A DNA stretch of 64,000 nt from Methanosarcina barkeri 3 (GTDB lineage: Archaea; Halobacteriota; Methanosarcinia; Methanosarcinales; Methanosarcinaceae). The notes below the pieces were generated by a model, which saw nothing but the letters and a program-made list of their open reading frames with translations, was not told the DNA's origin and did not search any database. The stretch covers positions 3,348,001 to 3,412,000 of the forward strand of contig NZ_CP009517.1 in NCBI RefSeq assembly GCF_000970305.1. Direction: 5' to 3'. Below are positions 1-9,058 of this stretch, one piece after another (positions within the stretch are counted from its first letter, which is position 1; every line of letters starts with the position of its first letter). Made by a program: the position numbers and the translations under genes.

Positions 1-1341
1 AAGCATTGTAGGCAACATGCAGATAATATAATTCTCCCTTAAGATATAAGCTCCCTGCCCGAAAGTTTTTCCATTAAAAGCCTTAACGAAAGCTTCAATC
101 CGTTTCTTTCCAAACGGGCTTTCCTGAAGTTTTGCAGCTTCCTTTTCTACAAATTCCCATCCTTCAAGCCTGCCTGAAGCTGCATACGCGCCTGCACACT
201 TGACTCCGAATGCCAGGGCTTCAAGTTTTTCTCCGACGACCTTTTGCAAAATTGGATTTTCTGATTCACCCATTTCAAATTCAGAATCCGGAATCGAATT
301 AAAATCGTTTTTAAATACAGCCAGTACAAATTCCCTGGTATGAATCATAAGCTTCTTAAGCCCATGCCCTGATGCCAGCCTGAAAGCTGCATTGGATATA
401 GCATCTGCTTCCATATGTAGAAGTCCTTCTCCGGGAACTCCGTGTAAGCTATAAAGCATTGAAAGCTCGTCTTCATTCATTCCAAAGCTATCTGAAATTT
501 CTTCAAACTTCAGAAAGACAGAATTTGCAATTTTTTTACTTGAAAAATGTCCGAATTCCAGGTGAATGCGAAGCTTATTGTTTTTGGCTTTCCAGCTTTT
601 TAGCTGGGAGAAAGTATCATCAAGAATGGTCTCATAAGTGAGACCGTCAGGATAGTTCTCAAGCAGTAGATGGAAACCCGATATAAGGACACCATCAAGC
701 TCGCAGGCGTGTTGGAGGGCATACTGTTCAAACGCAGGATTGACAAAAAGCCTGAGATTCAAGTGATCGCAGGTCGCTATGAAGCGATTTTCCCTGGGAA
801 CCCGAACCTCGGTTCCGTACAGAGAAAATGTCTCTCCTTCGGAGAAATCAAACACAAAATGTATGGGTTCCTGCCTGCTGGAAAAGGCACCTTTATTTTC
901 TTCAGGCTCTTTCCTTTCATTTTCCGTTATCTGCGTAGAGGCTTCCGGAAAGTAGATCGCTTTTTTTGAGAAGAGAGAAAGCTGGGTTTTTGAGGGCACT
1001 GCAACATTAGGAATTACTCTGGAAGCGCCTAGCTGGGAAAGAGCATTTGCCATTATTCCCGCGTTTCCGCCCATTCTTACGATAGATTTCCCAAAATAAC
1101 GGGTTTTAAGGAACTCGAAAACGGACTGCTCAAAAACAAGCCACTCGGCTCCATATCCGTTTTTCATACAGTAAGCAAGCCCTGCTACAAAATCCGATTC
1201 CGAGAAGATATTTCCGGGTGGGTTCTTGATTTTATTAAGGATTTCAGCCTCTTCGAAGGTTTCCAGCAGTTCCGAAATCTCGATCCCGCTGATTCGGTAC
1301 ACCGAATCTATATTGACATTATATCCGCAAAGTATGTTCAT
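1..1341 (-). CDS. ADP-dependent sugar kinase paralogue (3' part outside window)
   Basis: This reading frame is open from an ATG at 1341 to the window edge (447 codons, no stop), so the C-terminus is missing. It is a paralogue of the ADP-dependent phosphofructokinase/glucokinase just upstream. Both share an N-terminal N-x-N/D-x-D motif (GYNVNIDS here, AYNSNIDA in the neighbour) and the glycine-rich MGG-x-AGI stretch near residues 107-112. The family uses ADP rather than ATP to phosphorylate glucose or fructose-6-phosphate. The catalytic GxGD motif should lie beyond the window edge, so activity cannot be judged. It is probably cotranscribed with the paralogue 207 bases upstream. It could be a glucokinase-type, PFK-type or catalytically altered copy. 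Family assignment is secure; substrate is not. Confidence 0.85.
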   Translation of the reverse strand, partial: MNILCGYNVNIDSVYRISGIEISELLETFEEAEILNKIKNPPGNIFSESDFVAGLAYCMKNGYGAEWLVFEQSVFEFLKTRYFGKSIVRMGGNAGIMANALSQLGASRVIPNVAVPSKTQLSLFSKKAIYFPEASTQITENERKEPEENKGAFSSRQEPIHFVFDFSEGETFSLYGTEVRVPRENRFIATCDHLNLRLFVNPAFEQYALQHACELDGVLISGFHLLLENYPDGLTYETILDDTFSQLKSWKAKNNKLRIHLEFGHFSSKKIANSVFLKFEEISDSFGMNEDELSMLYSLHGVPGEGLLHMEADAISNAAFRLASGHGLKKLMIHTREFVLAVFKNDFNSIPDSEFEMGESENPILQKVVGEKLEALAFGVKCAGAYAASGRLEGWEFVEKEAAKLQESPFGKKRIEAFVKAFNGKTFGQGAYILRENYIICMLPTML

Positions 1342-1430
1342 CTAACCAGTTCCTGTATCCGTGGAATAGAGGCGAATGGATGCAAAAGGAAGTGAATGGA
1401 AGGCAAGTAGGTGCAATTGTAAATGAACTG

Positions 1431-1484
1431 AACGCAAATGAAATGAACGCAAATGGAATGAACGCAAATGAAATGAATGCAAAT
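1431..1484. repeat. 15-bp tandem repeat, about 3.6 copies
   Basis: The unit AACGCAAATGAAATG is repeated with one-base variants. It lies about 65 bases past the stop codon of the ADP-dependent kinase ending at 1549, between the two kinase genes. The whole 1342-1548 spacer is A-rich and holds no other recognisable feature. Confidence 0.85.
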
Positions 1485-1548
1485 AACCGGAAGGAAAACG
1501 AATAGAAGGCAAATGTACGGCTTAGGAGAAAACAAAGGGAATACATTT

Positions 1549-3018
1549 TCATGCCCGATCTTGCTTCATTCTTGCAAGCATGGCTGCAAAAGCTCCTGCC
1601 GAGATCGCATCGCCTATTCCGACTGTTGCTTTGGGCTTATCTACCACCTTGGAAGGAATTAAAACCGCATCATGGTCAGGCCCATAGAGATATCCGTATT
1701 CGAATTCGTCAGGAGTACAGAGTTTTTTTCCTACACAATAAACCCTGAAGTTCTCAAGGTCTTCTATGCCTTTACTTGAAATCGGGACATCTAACCCTGC
1801 TTCTGCGTCCTCAAGGTTTTCAATTTTTCCATTGAGGGCTTTGGCACCTGCCAGGGTTGAGGAAAAGAGCAGAGCGTCCCTGTGTTCTTTAAGTGTAAGA
1901 GGATGGCCTTTTGCAAGGATACAAATGTAAAAGCCAAGAGAATGCACATGAACCCTTTCAAGCGACAGATCCTTTAATAGCTGAACAGCTCCCTGGTAAA
2001 GCGAGGTTATTCCGGTCTCCTCTTTTCTTATAACGGAATAAGAAAGCTCTTCATGTCCAAGGACATTCAGGGCATTTGCCACTTCTACGGTATCAAGACC
2101 CAGGGAGTGAACATGCTTGGCAACGATTTCGGTCAGGATGGCCTTCCTTATTACCCGGTTCTGAATGGATGTAAGTTCTACATGAATGCGGAGTTCAGGG
2201 TTTAAAGCCTTAAGTTTCTCAATAACTTTAACGGAATGCAAAACGTAGTCCTTATACGTAGACCCATCCTCGTACTGCTCTTTTATCATCTGATAACCTG
2301 AAAGCATTGCTCCGTCAATCGGAAAGATTGAGTCAAGGTGCTCATAGATCTTCCTGTCCATATCCAGGCGTATCCATTTCGGACGGGAAGAGATTATAAG
2401 TCTGTTATCTCTTGGGACCTGAAATTTTCTTCCACCACATTTTATTTCCATGTCTCTGGAATACTCAAAAATCCAGTTGACTTTTGACTCGGTTCCGGGT
2501 TTGAAGGCCTCTCGTGGGGGTTTAAGTACAACATTTCCATCTTCTACCTTAGGGTGCACAAGGTTTTCAGAAGCCACAAAGTACTCTGCCTGTTCTTCCG
2601 AAAGCCAGGGAACATACGCAACCACTTTCTTGATCCCAAGACGGGCAAGAAGATTGGAAATTATTCCTGCCTGACCGCCCATGCGTGCATAGTCAAAACC
2701 CAGATTCTCTTTCAGCCATTCATGAGTATCCGAGGTATGGGTAGGAATTTCAGCGGCTTTGCCCTCTCGCATGGAAATTAACAGGCGAGCCATGAAATCC
2801 AGAGGCTCTTTTATTTCTCTCGGATAGGTCTCAACTCTTGCCTGAATATTATCCTCGTTAAAAAGCCCTATGAGTCTGGACAATTCTTTGTCTGTAAGGT
2901 GTTTGATAGCATCTATGTTACTATTGTAAGCTACAAACATGCCTTCCAGATAAGGAAGGGCCTTTTTGACATTGTAAAAAGCGTCATTGTGGCGCTGTTC
3001 CCATTCTTGTATATCCAC
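1549..3018 (-). CDS. pfkC: ADP-specific phosphofructokinase/glucokinase
   Basis: A 489-residue protein of the ADP-dependent sugar kinase family (ribokinase superfold), in which ADP is the phosphoryl donor and AMP the product of fructose-6-phosphate or glucose phosphorylation. The catalytic GIGD motif is near residues 467-470, close to the C-terminus as usual, and the substrate-side NSNID and MGGQAGI motifs are present. The start is GTG at 3018, placed eight bases after a GGGGG Shine-Dalgarno sequence. Methanosarcina enzymes of this type feed stored glycogen into glycolysis; some are bifunctional glucokinase/PFK. The gene directly downstream is a diverged paralogue. PFK versus glucokinase preference cannot be read from sequence. 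Confidence 0.92.
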   Translation of the reverse strand: MDIQEWEQRHNDAFYNVKKALPYLEGMFVAYNSNIDAIKHLTDKELSRLIGLFNEDNIQARVETYPREIKEPLDFMARLLISMREGKAAEIPTHTSDTHEWLKENLGFDYARMGGQAGIISNLLARLGIKKVVAYVPWLSEEQAEYFVASENLVHPKVEDGNVVLKPPREAFKPGTESKVNWIFEYSRDMEIKCGGRKFQVPRDNRLIISSRPKWIRLDMDRKIYEHLDSIFPIDGAMLSGYQMIKEQYEDGSTYKDYVLHSVKVIEKLKALNPELRIHVELTSIQNRVIRKAILTEIVAKHVHSLGLDTVEVANALNVLGHEELSYSVIRKEETGITSLYQGAVQLLKDLSLERVHVHSLGFYICILAKGHPLTLKEHRDALLFSSTLAGAKALNGKIENLEDAEAGLDVPISSKGIEDLENFRVYCVGKKLCTPDEFEYGYLYGPDHDAVLIPSKVVDKPKATVGIGDAISAGAFAAMLARMKQDRA

Positions 3019-3211
3019 TTGCTAAACCCCCTGGAAATATAGACCTGAACCTGAAACAATATTCAGGAACTAGGGGAAACCCGGATTTTCCCCAAGTAAT
3101 TCTGATTTTCTGATTATATTTTGAATTGATCTTGCTTACATTTTTTATTTCCTTCTACCTGTTTTTCAGTCCTGTTTTTTATTTTAATCCCGTTTTTCTA
3201 TTCCCGTAGTG

Positions 3212-3291
3212 CAGTAAATCCTATATTGGTATTCGTATTGCAGTGAATCTTATACTGGTATTCGTAGTACGGTAAATATTATACTGGTATT
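3212..3291. repeat. 29-bp tandem repeat, 2.8 copies, in the 3019-3328 spacer
   Basis: Units of 29 bases begin at 3212, 3241 and 3270 (CAGTAAATCCTATATTGGTA and variants). The array starts about 40 bases beyond the argJ stop codon. The rest of the spacer is AT-rich, presumably with the promoter of the ADP-kinase gene; no gene is visible. Confidence 0.85.
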
Positions 3292-3328
3292 AAATCTGTT
3301 CAATACTGAGCTAGGATACGTTTAAGCA

Positions 3329-4516
3329 TTAAGTCGTATATTCGGCGTTAATCCTGACATAGTCATATGTCAGGTCGCAACCCCAGGCTGTTGCCTGTTC
3401 TTTTCCCAGGTTAAGGTCAAGGGTAATGACAATTTCATCATTTGCCATTATATTTTTCAAAAGCTCAAGATCCGAAGAACCGGAAATTTCGCCGGAGTTT
3501 ACGAGTTCAACCTCTTCTCTTCCTCCTGAGAAAGAGAGAGAAAGCCTTTCCTGTTCAAGTTCGGCACCTGAGTAGCCTGCTGCAGCTACAACCCTTCCCC
3601 AGTTGGGGTCTTTTCCGAAAATTGCAGATTTAACCAGAGGAGAACGTACAATTGACTTTGCAGCAAGTTTAGCGTCCTCATGTGTTTTTGCACCAATTAC
3701 CCTGGCTTCAATAAGTTTTGTAGCGCCTTCTCCATCCTTTGCCATTTTCTTTGCAAGCTCGGTGAAAACGTAAATCAGCCCCTCTTCAAAGTCATCCAGA
3801 CAATCCATACAGGGTTTGATTCCAGACTTGCAGGTGGAAGTGAGAAGTACCATGTCGTTAGTGCTTGTATCCCCGTCCACCACGATCATATTGAAAGTTT
3901 TACCCACTGCTACTCTGAGAGCAGCGTCCAGGACATCGGCAGGCACTTTGGCATCAGTATATGCAAAACAGAGCATAGTCCCCATATTGGGCTCGATCAT
4001 CCCCGAACCTTTGGCAATGGCTCCTATCCTGATCCCGCAATCCATCTCGATAGCTACTTCTTTTACGACCCTATCCGTGGTCATAATTGCTTTTGCGGCT
4101 TCCCGACTGCACTCAGGAGAACTGCCCAGCCCTTTGAGGACTTCAGGAAGACGGTCTGCGATTAAGGAGACGTCAAGCCTCCTGCCAATCACTCCTGTCG
4201 AGGCAACTGCAACCGTATCAGCCTCAAGATCAAGCTTTTTGGCAAGTATGGCTGCCATTTCCATAGCATCCAGAAAGCCGTCATCACCTGTAAAAGCGTT
4301 AGCGTTTCCGCTATTTGCAATTATAGCCGAAAGACGGTGCTTAGTATCGATTACTCCCTTACTAAGGGTAACCGGAGCTGCTGTGACTTTATTTTTTGTG
4401 AAAACGCCTGCTGCAGGCCCCTCTGCAAGAATGACAGTCAATCCCATTTTTCCGGCTTTAATCCCGTTTGCAGATACACCCCTTACTGCACAGATTCCAC
4501 CTTCGATTTCCTTCAT
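3329..4516 (-). CDS. argJ: Bifunctional ornithine/glutamate N-acetyltransferase ArgJ
   Basis: A 395-residue ArgJ (Ntn-hydrolase fold). It transfers the acetyl group from N-acetylornithine to glutamate in the cyclic arginine pathway, and may also use acetyl-CoA. The precursor self-cleaves at an Ala-Thr bond: the diagnostic GEGATK motif is present, with the nucleophilic Thr at about residue 266, giving alpha and beta chains of typical size. The SANGIKAG N-terminal segment and the GKDPNWGR motif fit the family. The ATG at 4516 has GGAGAG eight bases upstream, placed right at the end of the CBS gene, so translation is probably coupled. It is third in the argC - CBS - argJ order. Confidence 0.96.
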   Translation of the reverse strand: MKEIEGGICAVRGVSANGIKAGKMGLTVILAEGPAAGVFTKNKVTAAPVTLSKGVIDTKHRLSAIIANSGNANAFTGDDGFLDAMEMAAILAKKLDLEADTVAVASTGVIGRRLDVSLIADRLPEVLKGLGSSPECSREAAKAIMTTDRVVKEVAIEMDCGIRIGAIAKGSGMIEPNMGTMLCFAYTDAKVPADVLDAALRVAVGKTFNMIVVDGDTSTNDMVLLTSTCKSGIKPCMDCLDDFEEGLIYVFTELAKKMAKDGEGATKLIEARVIGAKTHEDAKLAAKSIVRSPLVKSAIFGKDPNWGRVVAAAGYSGAELEQERLSLSFSGGREEVELVNSGEISGSSDLELLKNIMANDEIVITLDLNLGKEQATAWGCDLTYDYVRINAEYTT

Positions 4517-4534
4517 GAAGACTCTCCTTTTTCC

Positions 4535-4999
4535 TCAGAGCTTTGCAAGACCTTCGATAATATCGCCGCGAGTAATGATCCCAACCACGCGGTTATCCGC
4601 AGTTACAGGAAGCCTGTTGATCCTGTGCCTTATCATGTGCTCAGATGCTTCTTCAATGGATGCCTCGGAAGAGATCGTGTGCACATCCTTTGTCATGATC
4701 TCTTCTATCTTTATGGAACCCACATCAGAAAGCATCTTTTTTGTTTCCTCCCAGCCCAGGAGTTCCCTGATAGGAACCTCTATAACCTCAAAGGGGCTTG
4801 GAAGCCAGAGTTCCCCCCTTTCGGGGAGTATCAGCAGTTTTAGCAAGTCCGCTTCGCTTATAATTCCCACAAGTTCTTCACCTTCAAGGATGGGTGCTCC
4901 ACTTACATTATTTTCCTTTAAGACTCTTGCCGCTTCCCGGACTGTATCATCAGGTTTGCAGAAAACAACGTTCGGATTCATAACATCTTTTACCTTCAT
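4535..4999 (-). CDS. Tandem CBS-domain protein
   Basis: A 154-residue protein made almost entirely of two CBS domains (about residues 1-60 and 90-150). The second has the typical NRLPVTADNRVVGIITRGDI pattern. Paired CBS domains bind adenine nucleotides or SAM and usually act as energy or metabolite sensors. It sits between argC (77 bases upstream) and argJ (18 bases downstream), so it is probably cotranscribed with arginine biosynthesis genes and could report cell energy state to that pathway. This is inference from position. No catalytic domain is attached. Confidence 0.9.
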   Translation of the reverse strand: MKVKDVMNPNVVFCKPDDTVREAARVLKENNVSGAPILEGEELVGIISEADLLKLLILPERGELWLPSPFEVIEVPIRELLGWEETKKMLSDVGSIKIEEIMTKDVHTISSEASIEEASEHMIRHRINRLPVTADNRVVGIITRGDIIEGLAKL

Positions 5000-5076
5000 C
5001 TGACTATACCCCTTGAGACAAATTATATTCTTTTATTTAATCCGTCACCAGTTATATTTTCTTGCTTTGGTTATGT

Positions 5077-6090
5077 TTACGGAGCCGCAGCAGGCAGCCA
5101 GAGCCCACATGTCTCGTCTAACCCAAACATGAGGTTCATATTCTGAATAGCCTGTCCTGATGCACCTTTGACCAGGTTATCGATTGCCGAGAGCACGACA
5201 ACCCTGTTATTTTCCTTATCTGCTTCAAAGCTTATATCACAGAAGTTAGAACCTCTGACTGCAGTTAAGGAAGGAACTCCTGAAGGGAACCTTATAAACG
5301 GCTTATCCCTGTAAAATTCCTCGTAAATTGTCTTTACTTCGTCCGTGGAGAGAGGTTCCTTTGTAAAGAGGTGAGCGGTTGTAAAGATCCCTCTGATAGA
5401 CGGAATTACGTGAGGAGTGAAATTGATGTTTCTGAGATCTTCGTCAAACCCTGTCAACTCCTGGACAATTTCAGCCCTATGCCTGTGTGCTGTAAGTTTA
5501 TACGGGATAATATTTTCCGCCAGGTTTGGATAATGTGAGTTTTGAGTAGGTGAAATCCCAGCTCCTGAGATTCCGGTCTTAGAATCAAAAACCGCAATAT
5601 CGATAAGTCCAGCTGCTGCAAGCGGGGCTGCTGCAAGGGTTGCGCCTGTAGGAAAACATCCCGGATTTGCCACGAAATTTTCTTCTGCAACTTCAGGGTG
5701 GAGTTCTACAAGTCCGTAAACAGCGTTCCTCGGGTCTTTATGCTTTATCCCGTATATTTTCTCAAATTCCGAGGTTTCAAGCCTGTAGTCCGCGCTAAGG
5801 TCAACAACCTTAGTATTTCCATCAAGCAGTTCAGGTACATAGTTCATACCAGTTCCGTGGGGTACTGCAAGAAAGACTACGTCACAGCGCTCCCTGATAT
5901 CTTCAGAATCAGGATTTTCATATTTCAGGTCGAGAAAGCCTTCAAGATGCCTATGAGTACTCGTTACAGGTTTCCCTTCAAGGCTTCGGGAAGTTGCCAG
6001 CTCCAGCTTGACACTGGGATGGTTGACGAGCAAACGAAGGAGTTCTCCTCCCGTATATCCCGAAGCTCCTATTATTCCAGCCTTGATCAT
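5077..6090 (-). CDS. argC: N-acetyl-gamma-glutamyl-phosphate reductase ArgC
   Basis: A 337-residue NADPH-dependent reductase that converts N-acetylglutamyl phosphate to N-acetylglutamate semialdehyde, the third step of arginine synthesis. An N-terminal Rossmann motif GASGYTGGELLRLL and the catalytic cysteine in NPGCFPTGA (Cys145 in this numbering) are clear. I choose the ATG at 6090, giving MIKAGIIGAS as in most ArgC proteins. An in-frame GTG three codons upstream (6099) is the alternative; neither has a convincing Shine-Dalgarno sequence. It is the first gene of the argC - CBS - argJ group. Confidence 0.95.
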   Translation of the reverse strand: MIKAGIIGASGYTGGELLRLLVNHPSVKLELATSRSLEGKPVTSTHRHLEGFLDLKYENPDSEDIRERCDVVFLAVPHGTGMNYVPELLDGNTKVVDLSADYRLETSEFEKIYGIKHKDPRNAVYGLVELHPEVAEENFVANPGCFPTGATLAAAPLAAAGLIDIAVFDSKTGISGAGISPTQNSHYPNLAENIIPYKLTAHRHRAEIVQELTGFDEDLRNINFTPHVIPSIRGIFTTAHLFTKEPLSTDEVKTIYEEFYRDKPFIRFPSGVPSLTAVRGSNFCDISFEADKENNRVVVLSAIDNLVKGASGQAIQNMNLMFGLDETCGLWLPAAAP

Positions 6091-6099
6091 AAGTGTCAC

Positions 6100-6882
6100 T
6101 GCCTGTGTAATACTAATACAAGATAATTAAATTTGTTATTGGAAAAAACAAATATAAAATCTATTTCTGTAATTGATGTTAGATGATACACTCGATAATT
6201 GATATTAGATGGTCTGCTCGAAAAACTTATTTCGGCTGCATAGCTACACCTTTTTTCTCAAACGCAATTTTCAAAGGAGATCTCAACTTCGTAATCAGCA
6301 TCAATAGAATATCACTTCGTAATCAGTATCAGTAGATATTTTTTCATAGCCGGACTGTAAAGTAAATCAGATACGAACTTTCGTAATAGAATTACAAAAT
6401 GAATTAGATATTCGCTTTCACATCTGATTGCAAAGTGAACTGGATATACTTTTTTTATAAGCAAATATCCAGGAAAATTTGCTTTGATAATCTGGAATTT
6501 TTCCTGAAAATTTCTACTGGATTTCAAACCTACTGCTAATTACCTACTTTTTTAAAGAATCAGAAGTCTATTTTTTCCGGTTCAAGGTACCTGTCTAGAG
6601 ACCTCTAATCATAAGGAAATATAACAGGAACTTCCCACATTATCAAGAAATTAAATTTTACAGTCTTTCGTTCGTTATTTAAACGAGAATGATTCATATT
6701 TTTAATTTTAAATCAGTAAGATTTAAATTTTTTAATATATAAGTATATTCTAAATCGAAATTGCTAAGGCACTTAGCACCGGAAACTGGAAGTTCACAGG
6801 TAAATGATTTTATCTTTGAAGCCTCTCATATTATAGGAAAATTTGTTATGTATAGCCTCTTAAGTGTTAGGAAGAAAAAATC
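6100..6882. other. Long AT-rich intergenic region
   Basis: About 790 bases between divergently transcribed argC and the deoxyribosyltransferase gene. I see no convincing gene; a 71-codon frame at 6312-6527 starts with TTG, has no ribosome-binding site and odd composition. Short near-repeats occur (TCGATAATTGATATTAGATG near 6190-6210 and TTCGTAATCAGTATCAGTAG near 6290-6335). The promoters for both neighbours must lie here. Confidence 0.6.
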
Positions 6883-7305
6883 ATGAACAGGAAGAAGACA
6901 ATCTATCTTGCAGGTCCCCTCTTCAGCCATGCGGAACTTGAATATAACTGCAAATTAAAGGATTTGCTGCTCAAAAAGGGCTTTTCGGTTTTTTTACCCC
7001 AGGAAGATGCAGAGGATACGATAGATGAACGTGAAAAGCTAAATCAGGAGTGTATTTTCAATAAATGTGTGGAAGGTCTGGACGGTTCTGATATTGTAGT
7101 TGCAGTTCTTGATGGTGTGGATGTAGACTCAGGAACTGCCTGGGAGATAGGCTACGCTTATGCAAAGGAAAAGCCTGTCATCGGGGTTCGAACTGACTTT
7201 CGGTCTCTCTCTGACGGGATTGTCAACCTTATGATAGAGATGGCTATAGTCGCCCTTGCGAAGGACGAAGACGAACTGCTGAAAATGATAGAAAAATTCC
7301 GATAA
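6883..7305 (+). CDS. Nucleoside 2-deoxyribosyltransferase family protein
   Basis: A 140-residue protein of the nucleoside 2-deoxyribosyltransferase / DNPH1 superfamily. The N-terminal IYLAGPLFS motif and the GTAWEIGYA motif with the candidate catalytic Glu88 match this family. The enzymes cleave or exchange N-glycosidic bonds of (deoxy)nucleosides or nucleotides through a covalent glutamate intermediate; here the likely role is nucleotide salvage or clean-up of odd nucleotides. Length fits a single-domain enzyme. It is monocistronic, with a 494-base spacer downstream. Exact substrate unknown. Confidence 0.85.
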   Translation: MNRKKTIYLAGPLFSHAELEYNCKLKDLLLKKGFSVFLPQEDAEDTIDEREKLNQECIFNKCVEGLDGSDIVVAVLDGVDVDSGTAWEIGYAYAKEKPVIGVRTDFRSLSDGIVNLMIEMAIVALAKDEDELLKMIEKFR

Positions 7306-7799
7306 CTTAGAGCTGGCTTCTAACTGTTTTTATTCCAATTGTTTCTGTTCCAACTGGTTCTGTTCCCAAATTTTTTAGCTTTAAATTATTTTTCGTCTCA
7401 GTTTTTTGCCTGGAATTTCTGTTAACCTGACTACTTTTTCCGTTCACCAGAAACTACTCTTGAAGACAAAACTTGAAGACAAAATTACGGATAACATATC
7501 AGGAAATAAAAGTTGTGTTGGTGCCACCTTATTTGAAGCTTAATGTGCAGACTTACTTATAGACCTCAAACTTTGAGAAGAAACGAAGAGATCAAAAGGC
7601 GTCAGGAAAAGGAGTTATAAAACTGACCTTATATTAATAAAGTGTTAAAATCCTCCATTTAATTTAAGTATGTAATAGTATCTAAATTGAGATTAATCAG
7701 GAAGAAATTCAATTGCAGGAGATATAATCTATAATGATTAATAGGTAAAAAAATTTTAATATAGAATGTCCGACATAATAACTACTGGAGGTTAAAATA
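7306..7799. other. Intergenic region before small ORF
   Basis: A 494-base AT-rich spacer. The first part is T-rich with a short imperfect repeat around TTCCAACTGGTTCTGTTCC. The 3' end carries a TATA-like ATTTTAATATAG near 7751-7763 and a strong GGAGG at 7787-7791 that serves the small ORF at 7800. No other gene seen. Confidence 0.5.
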
Positions 7800-7970
7800 G
7801 TGACCTTTGTGAACGGATACACTTTTACAAAAGTGAAGACTTCACATGGGCCTGATATGTACGTCTCCAGATATGGGAAACTGGTAAAGATCGTTCCATT
7901 CAGTCCACAAGTGAAGTTCTCCGAAAAATACACCAGTGACTTGATCCGCCAAATCGAGTCAATGGAATGA
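7800..7970 (+). CDS. Small conserved-looking protein, 56 aa
   Basis: A short reading frame starting GTG at 7800, preceded by GGAGG at 7787-7791 (eight bases spacing), which is a strong archaeal ribosome-binding site, and by a TATA-like element. The product (MTFVNGYTFTKVKTSHG... with the initiating GTG read as Met) is soluble, basic then charged, with no cysteines or membrane segment. The gene is followed within 70 bases by two terminator-like hairpins, so it looks like a compact monocistronic unit. I do not recognise the family. Signals on both sides make it more than a chance ORF. Confidence 0.65.
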   Translation: MTFVNGYTFTKVKTSHGPDMYVSRYGKLVKIVPFSPQVKFSEKYTSDLIRQIESME

Positions 7971-7981
7971 AATAATAGCAA

Positions 7982-8062
7982 GTCCGACTTTTTTTTGATT
8001 CGGACATATTTTATGAAAGCCAATTTTCAGGCCGAAGCCCTTTCGGTCTGGCATTTTTTAGA
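7982..8062 (+). terminator. Double hairpin/T-tract terminator after the 56-aa gene
   Basis: First, GTCCGA and TCGGAC arms enclose a T8 loop (7982-8005). Second, GGCCGAA and TTCGGTC arms (8030-8047) are followed by a T-run at 8054-8059. Either could end transcription of the small gene. Confidence 0.6.
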
Positions 8063-8353
8063 CTATTTTCACCATATATATAACTTGTGTTTTCCCGAAT
8101 TTTTTGTAGACAGTTTCCATACTCAGTAGTTTTCAGAGATTTCTCAGGTTTCTTGAGGTTAGAGTATTTGATTTTATGAACGCATTCTTTTAGTTCATAG
8201 GTAAAAGAAGCTCTAAGGACCAGAAATCCGGCAAAACGATCTTCAACTAAGGGAAATCAATAAATGTTAGAAATTCCAGGGAAACAGCAAGTTGATCCGA
8301 AAAATAAATCAAAGTTGATAAAATGGTCCAAAACGTAAAGGAAAGTCGATAAA
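8063..8353. other. Intergenic region before GNAT gene
   Basis: AT-rich spacer without a recognisable gene. Its 3' third holds imperfect repeats of GTTGAT(C/A)-AAA type (8290-8365) that run into the start of the acetyltransferase gene. Confidence 0.4.
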
Positions 8354-8785
8354 TTGATCCGAAGTTACAAGAAAACCGATCTTGAAGAAATGGTTAGGAT
8401 CTGGTACGAAACCTCCGTCATTGCCCATTTCTTTATCCCTACCTTGTTCTGGGCTTCGCAAAAGAACACAATGAAGGAGAAGTACCTTCCACTCGCCGAA
8501 AATTTTATTTTCGAAGAAGAAGGGCAGATCTCAGGATTTATCTCCCTTGTTGGGGAACACGTATGCGCTCTTTTCATAGCACCTGAAATGCAGGGTCGAG
8601 GAATCGGCAGAGCTCTTCTCGAACATGCAAAAACCTTGAAAGGAAAGCTATCCCTCAAAGTTTACAAAAAAAATAAACATGCCTTTTACTTTTATGAAAA
8701 ATGTGAGTTTGTGGCGGCTGGCGAGGAAATTGATGAGTATACAGGTTGCGTACAGATTTTAATGGAATGGGAACAGGTTCGCTGA
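8354..8785 (+). CDS. GNAT-family N-acetyltransferase (YjaB-like)
   Basis: A 143-residue GCN5-related acetyltransferase. The acetyl-CoA binding motif A is plain in ALFIAPEMQGRGIGRALLEH (Q/R-x-x-G-x-G/A pattern), followed by the NKHAFYFYEKCEF motif B. The overall pattern resembles bacterial YjaB-type acetyltransferases. The frame begins with TTG at 8354, and AAAGGAAAG about 10 bases upstream is a plausible ribosome-binding site. Acceptor substrate unknown. A 14-bp repeat array follows 17 bases after the stop. Confidence 0.88.
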   Translation: MIRSYKKTDLEEMVRIWYETSVIAHFFIPTLFWASQKNTMKEKYLPLAENFIFEEEGQISGFISLVGEHVCALFIAPEMQGRGIGRALLEHAKTLKGKLSLKVYKKNKHAFYFYEKCEFVAAGEEIDEYTGCVQILMEWEQVR

Positions 8786-8802
8786 AAAATTGGTATACTA
8801 TT

Positions 8803-8872
8803 AGATGAGTTTATTCAGATGAGTTTATTCAGATGAGTTTATTCAGATGAGTTTATTCAGATGAGTTTATTC
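8803..8872. repeat. 14-bp tandem repeat, 5 perfect copies
   Basis: AGATGAGTTTATTC is repeated five times without a mismatch from 8803 to 8872. It begins 17 bases after the GNAT stop codon. Perfect identity suggests recent expansion. Confidence 0.97.
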
Positions 8873-9058
8873 CCCAAAAATTTACATAATTGTAATATAA
8901 TGTCAGATTGAAATGTATGAATAAATTATATAACTTAAGCCAGTTCCGAGATCCAGATTAAACCAATTTTGCTCGAAAATTTTGTAATTTCTCTAAAATT
9001 AAAGTTACTTTTCCGGAAAAAAACTATTTTTTGAGTTGTTAGGCAGATTTCGGCGAAA

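Noticed and set aside
3816-5003. 395-codon plus-strand ORF opposite argJ and the CBS gene
   Set aside because: Antisense shadow of two clearly conserved genes; Ser/Pro-rich composition typical of antisense frames.
6312-6527. 71-codon minus-strand ORF
   Set aside because: TTG start without a ribosome-binding site in an AT-rich spacer.
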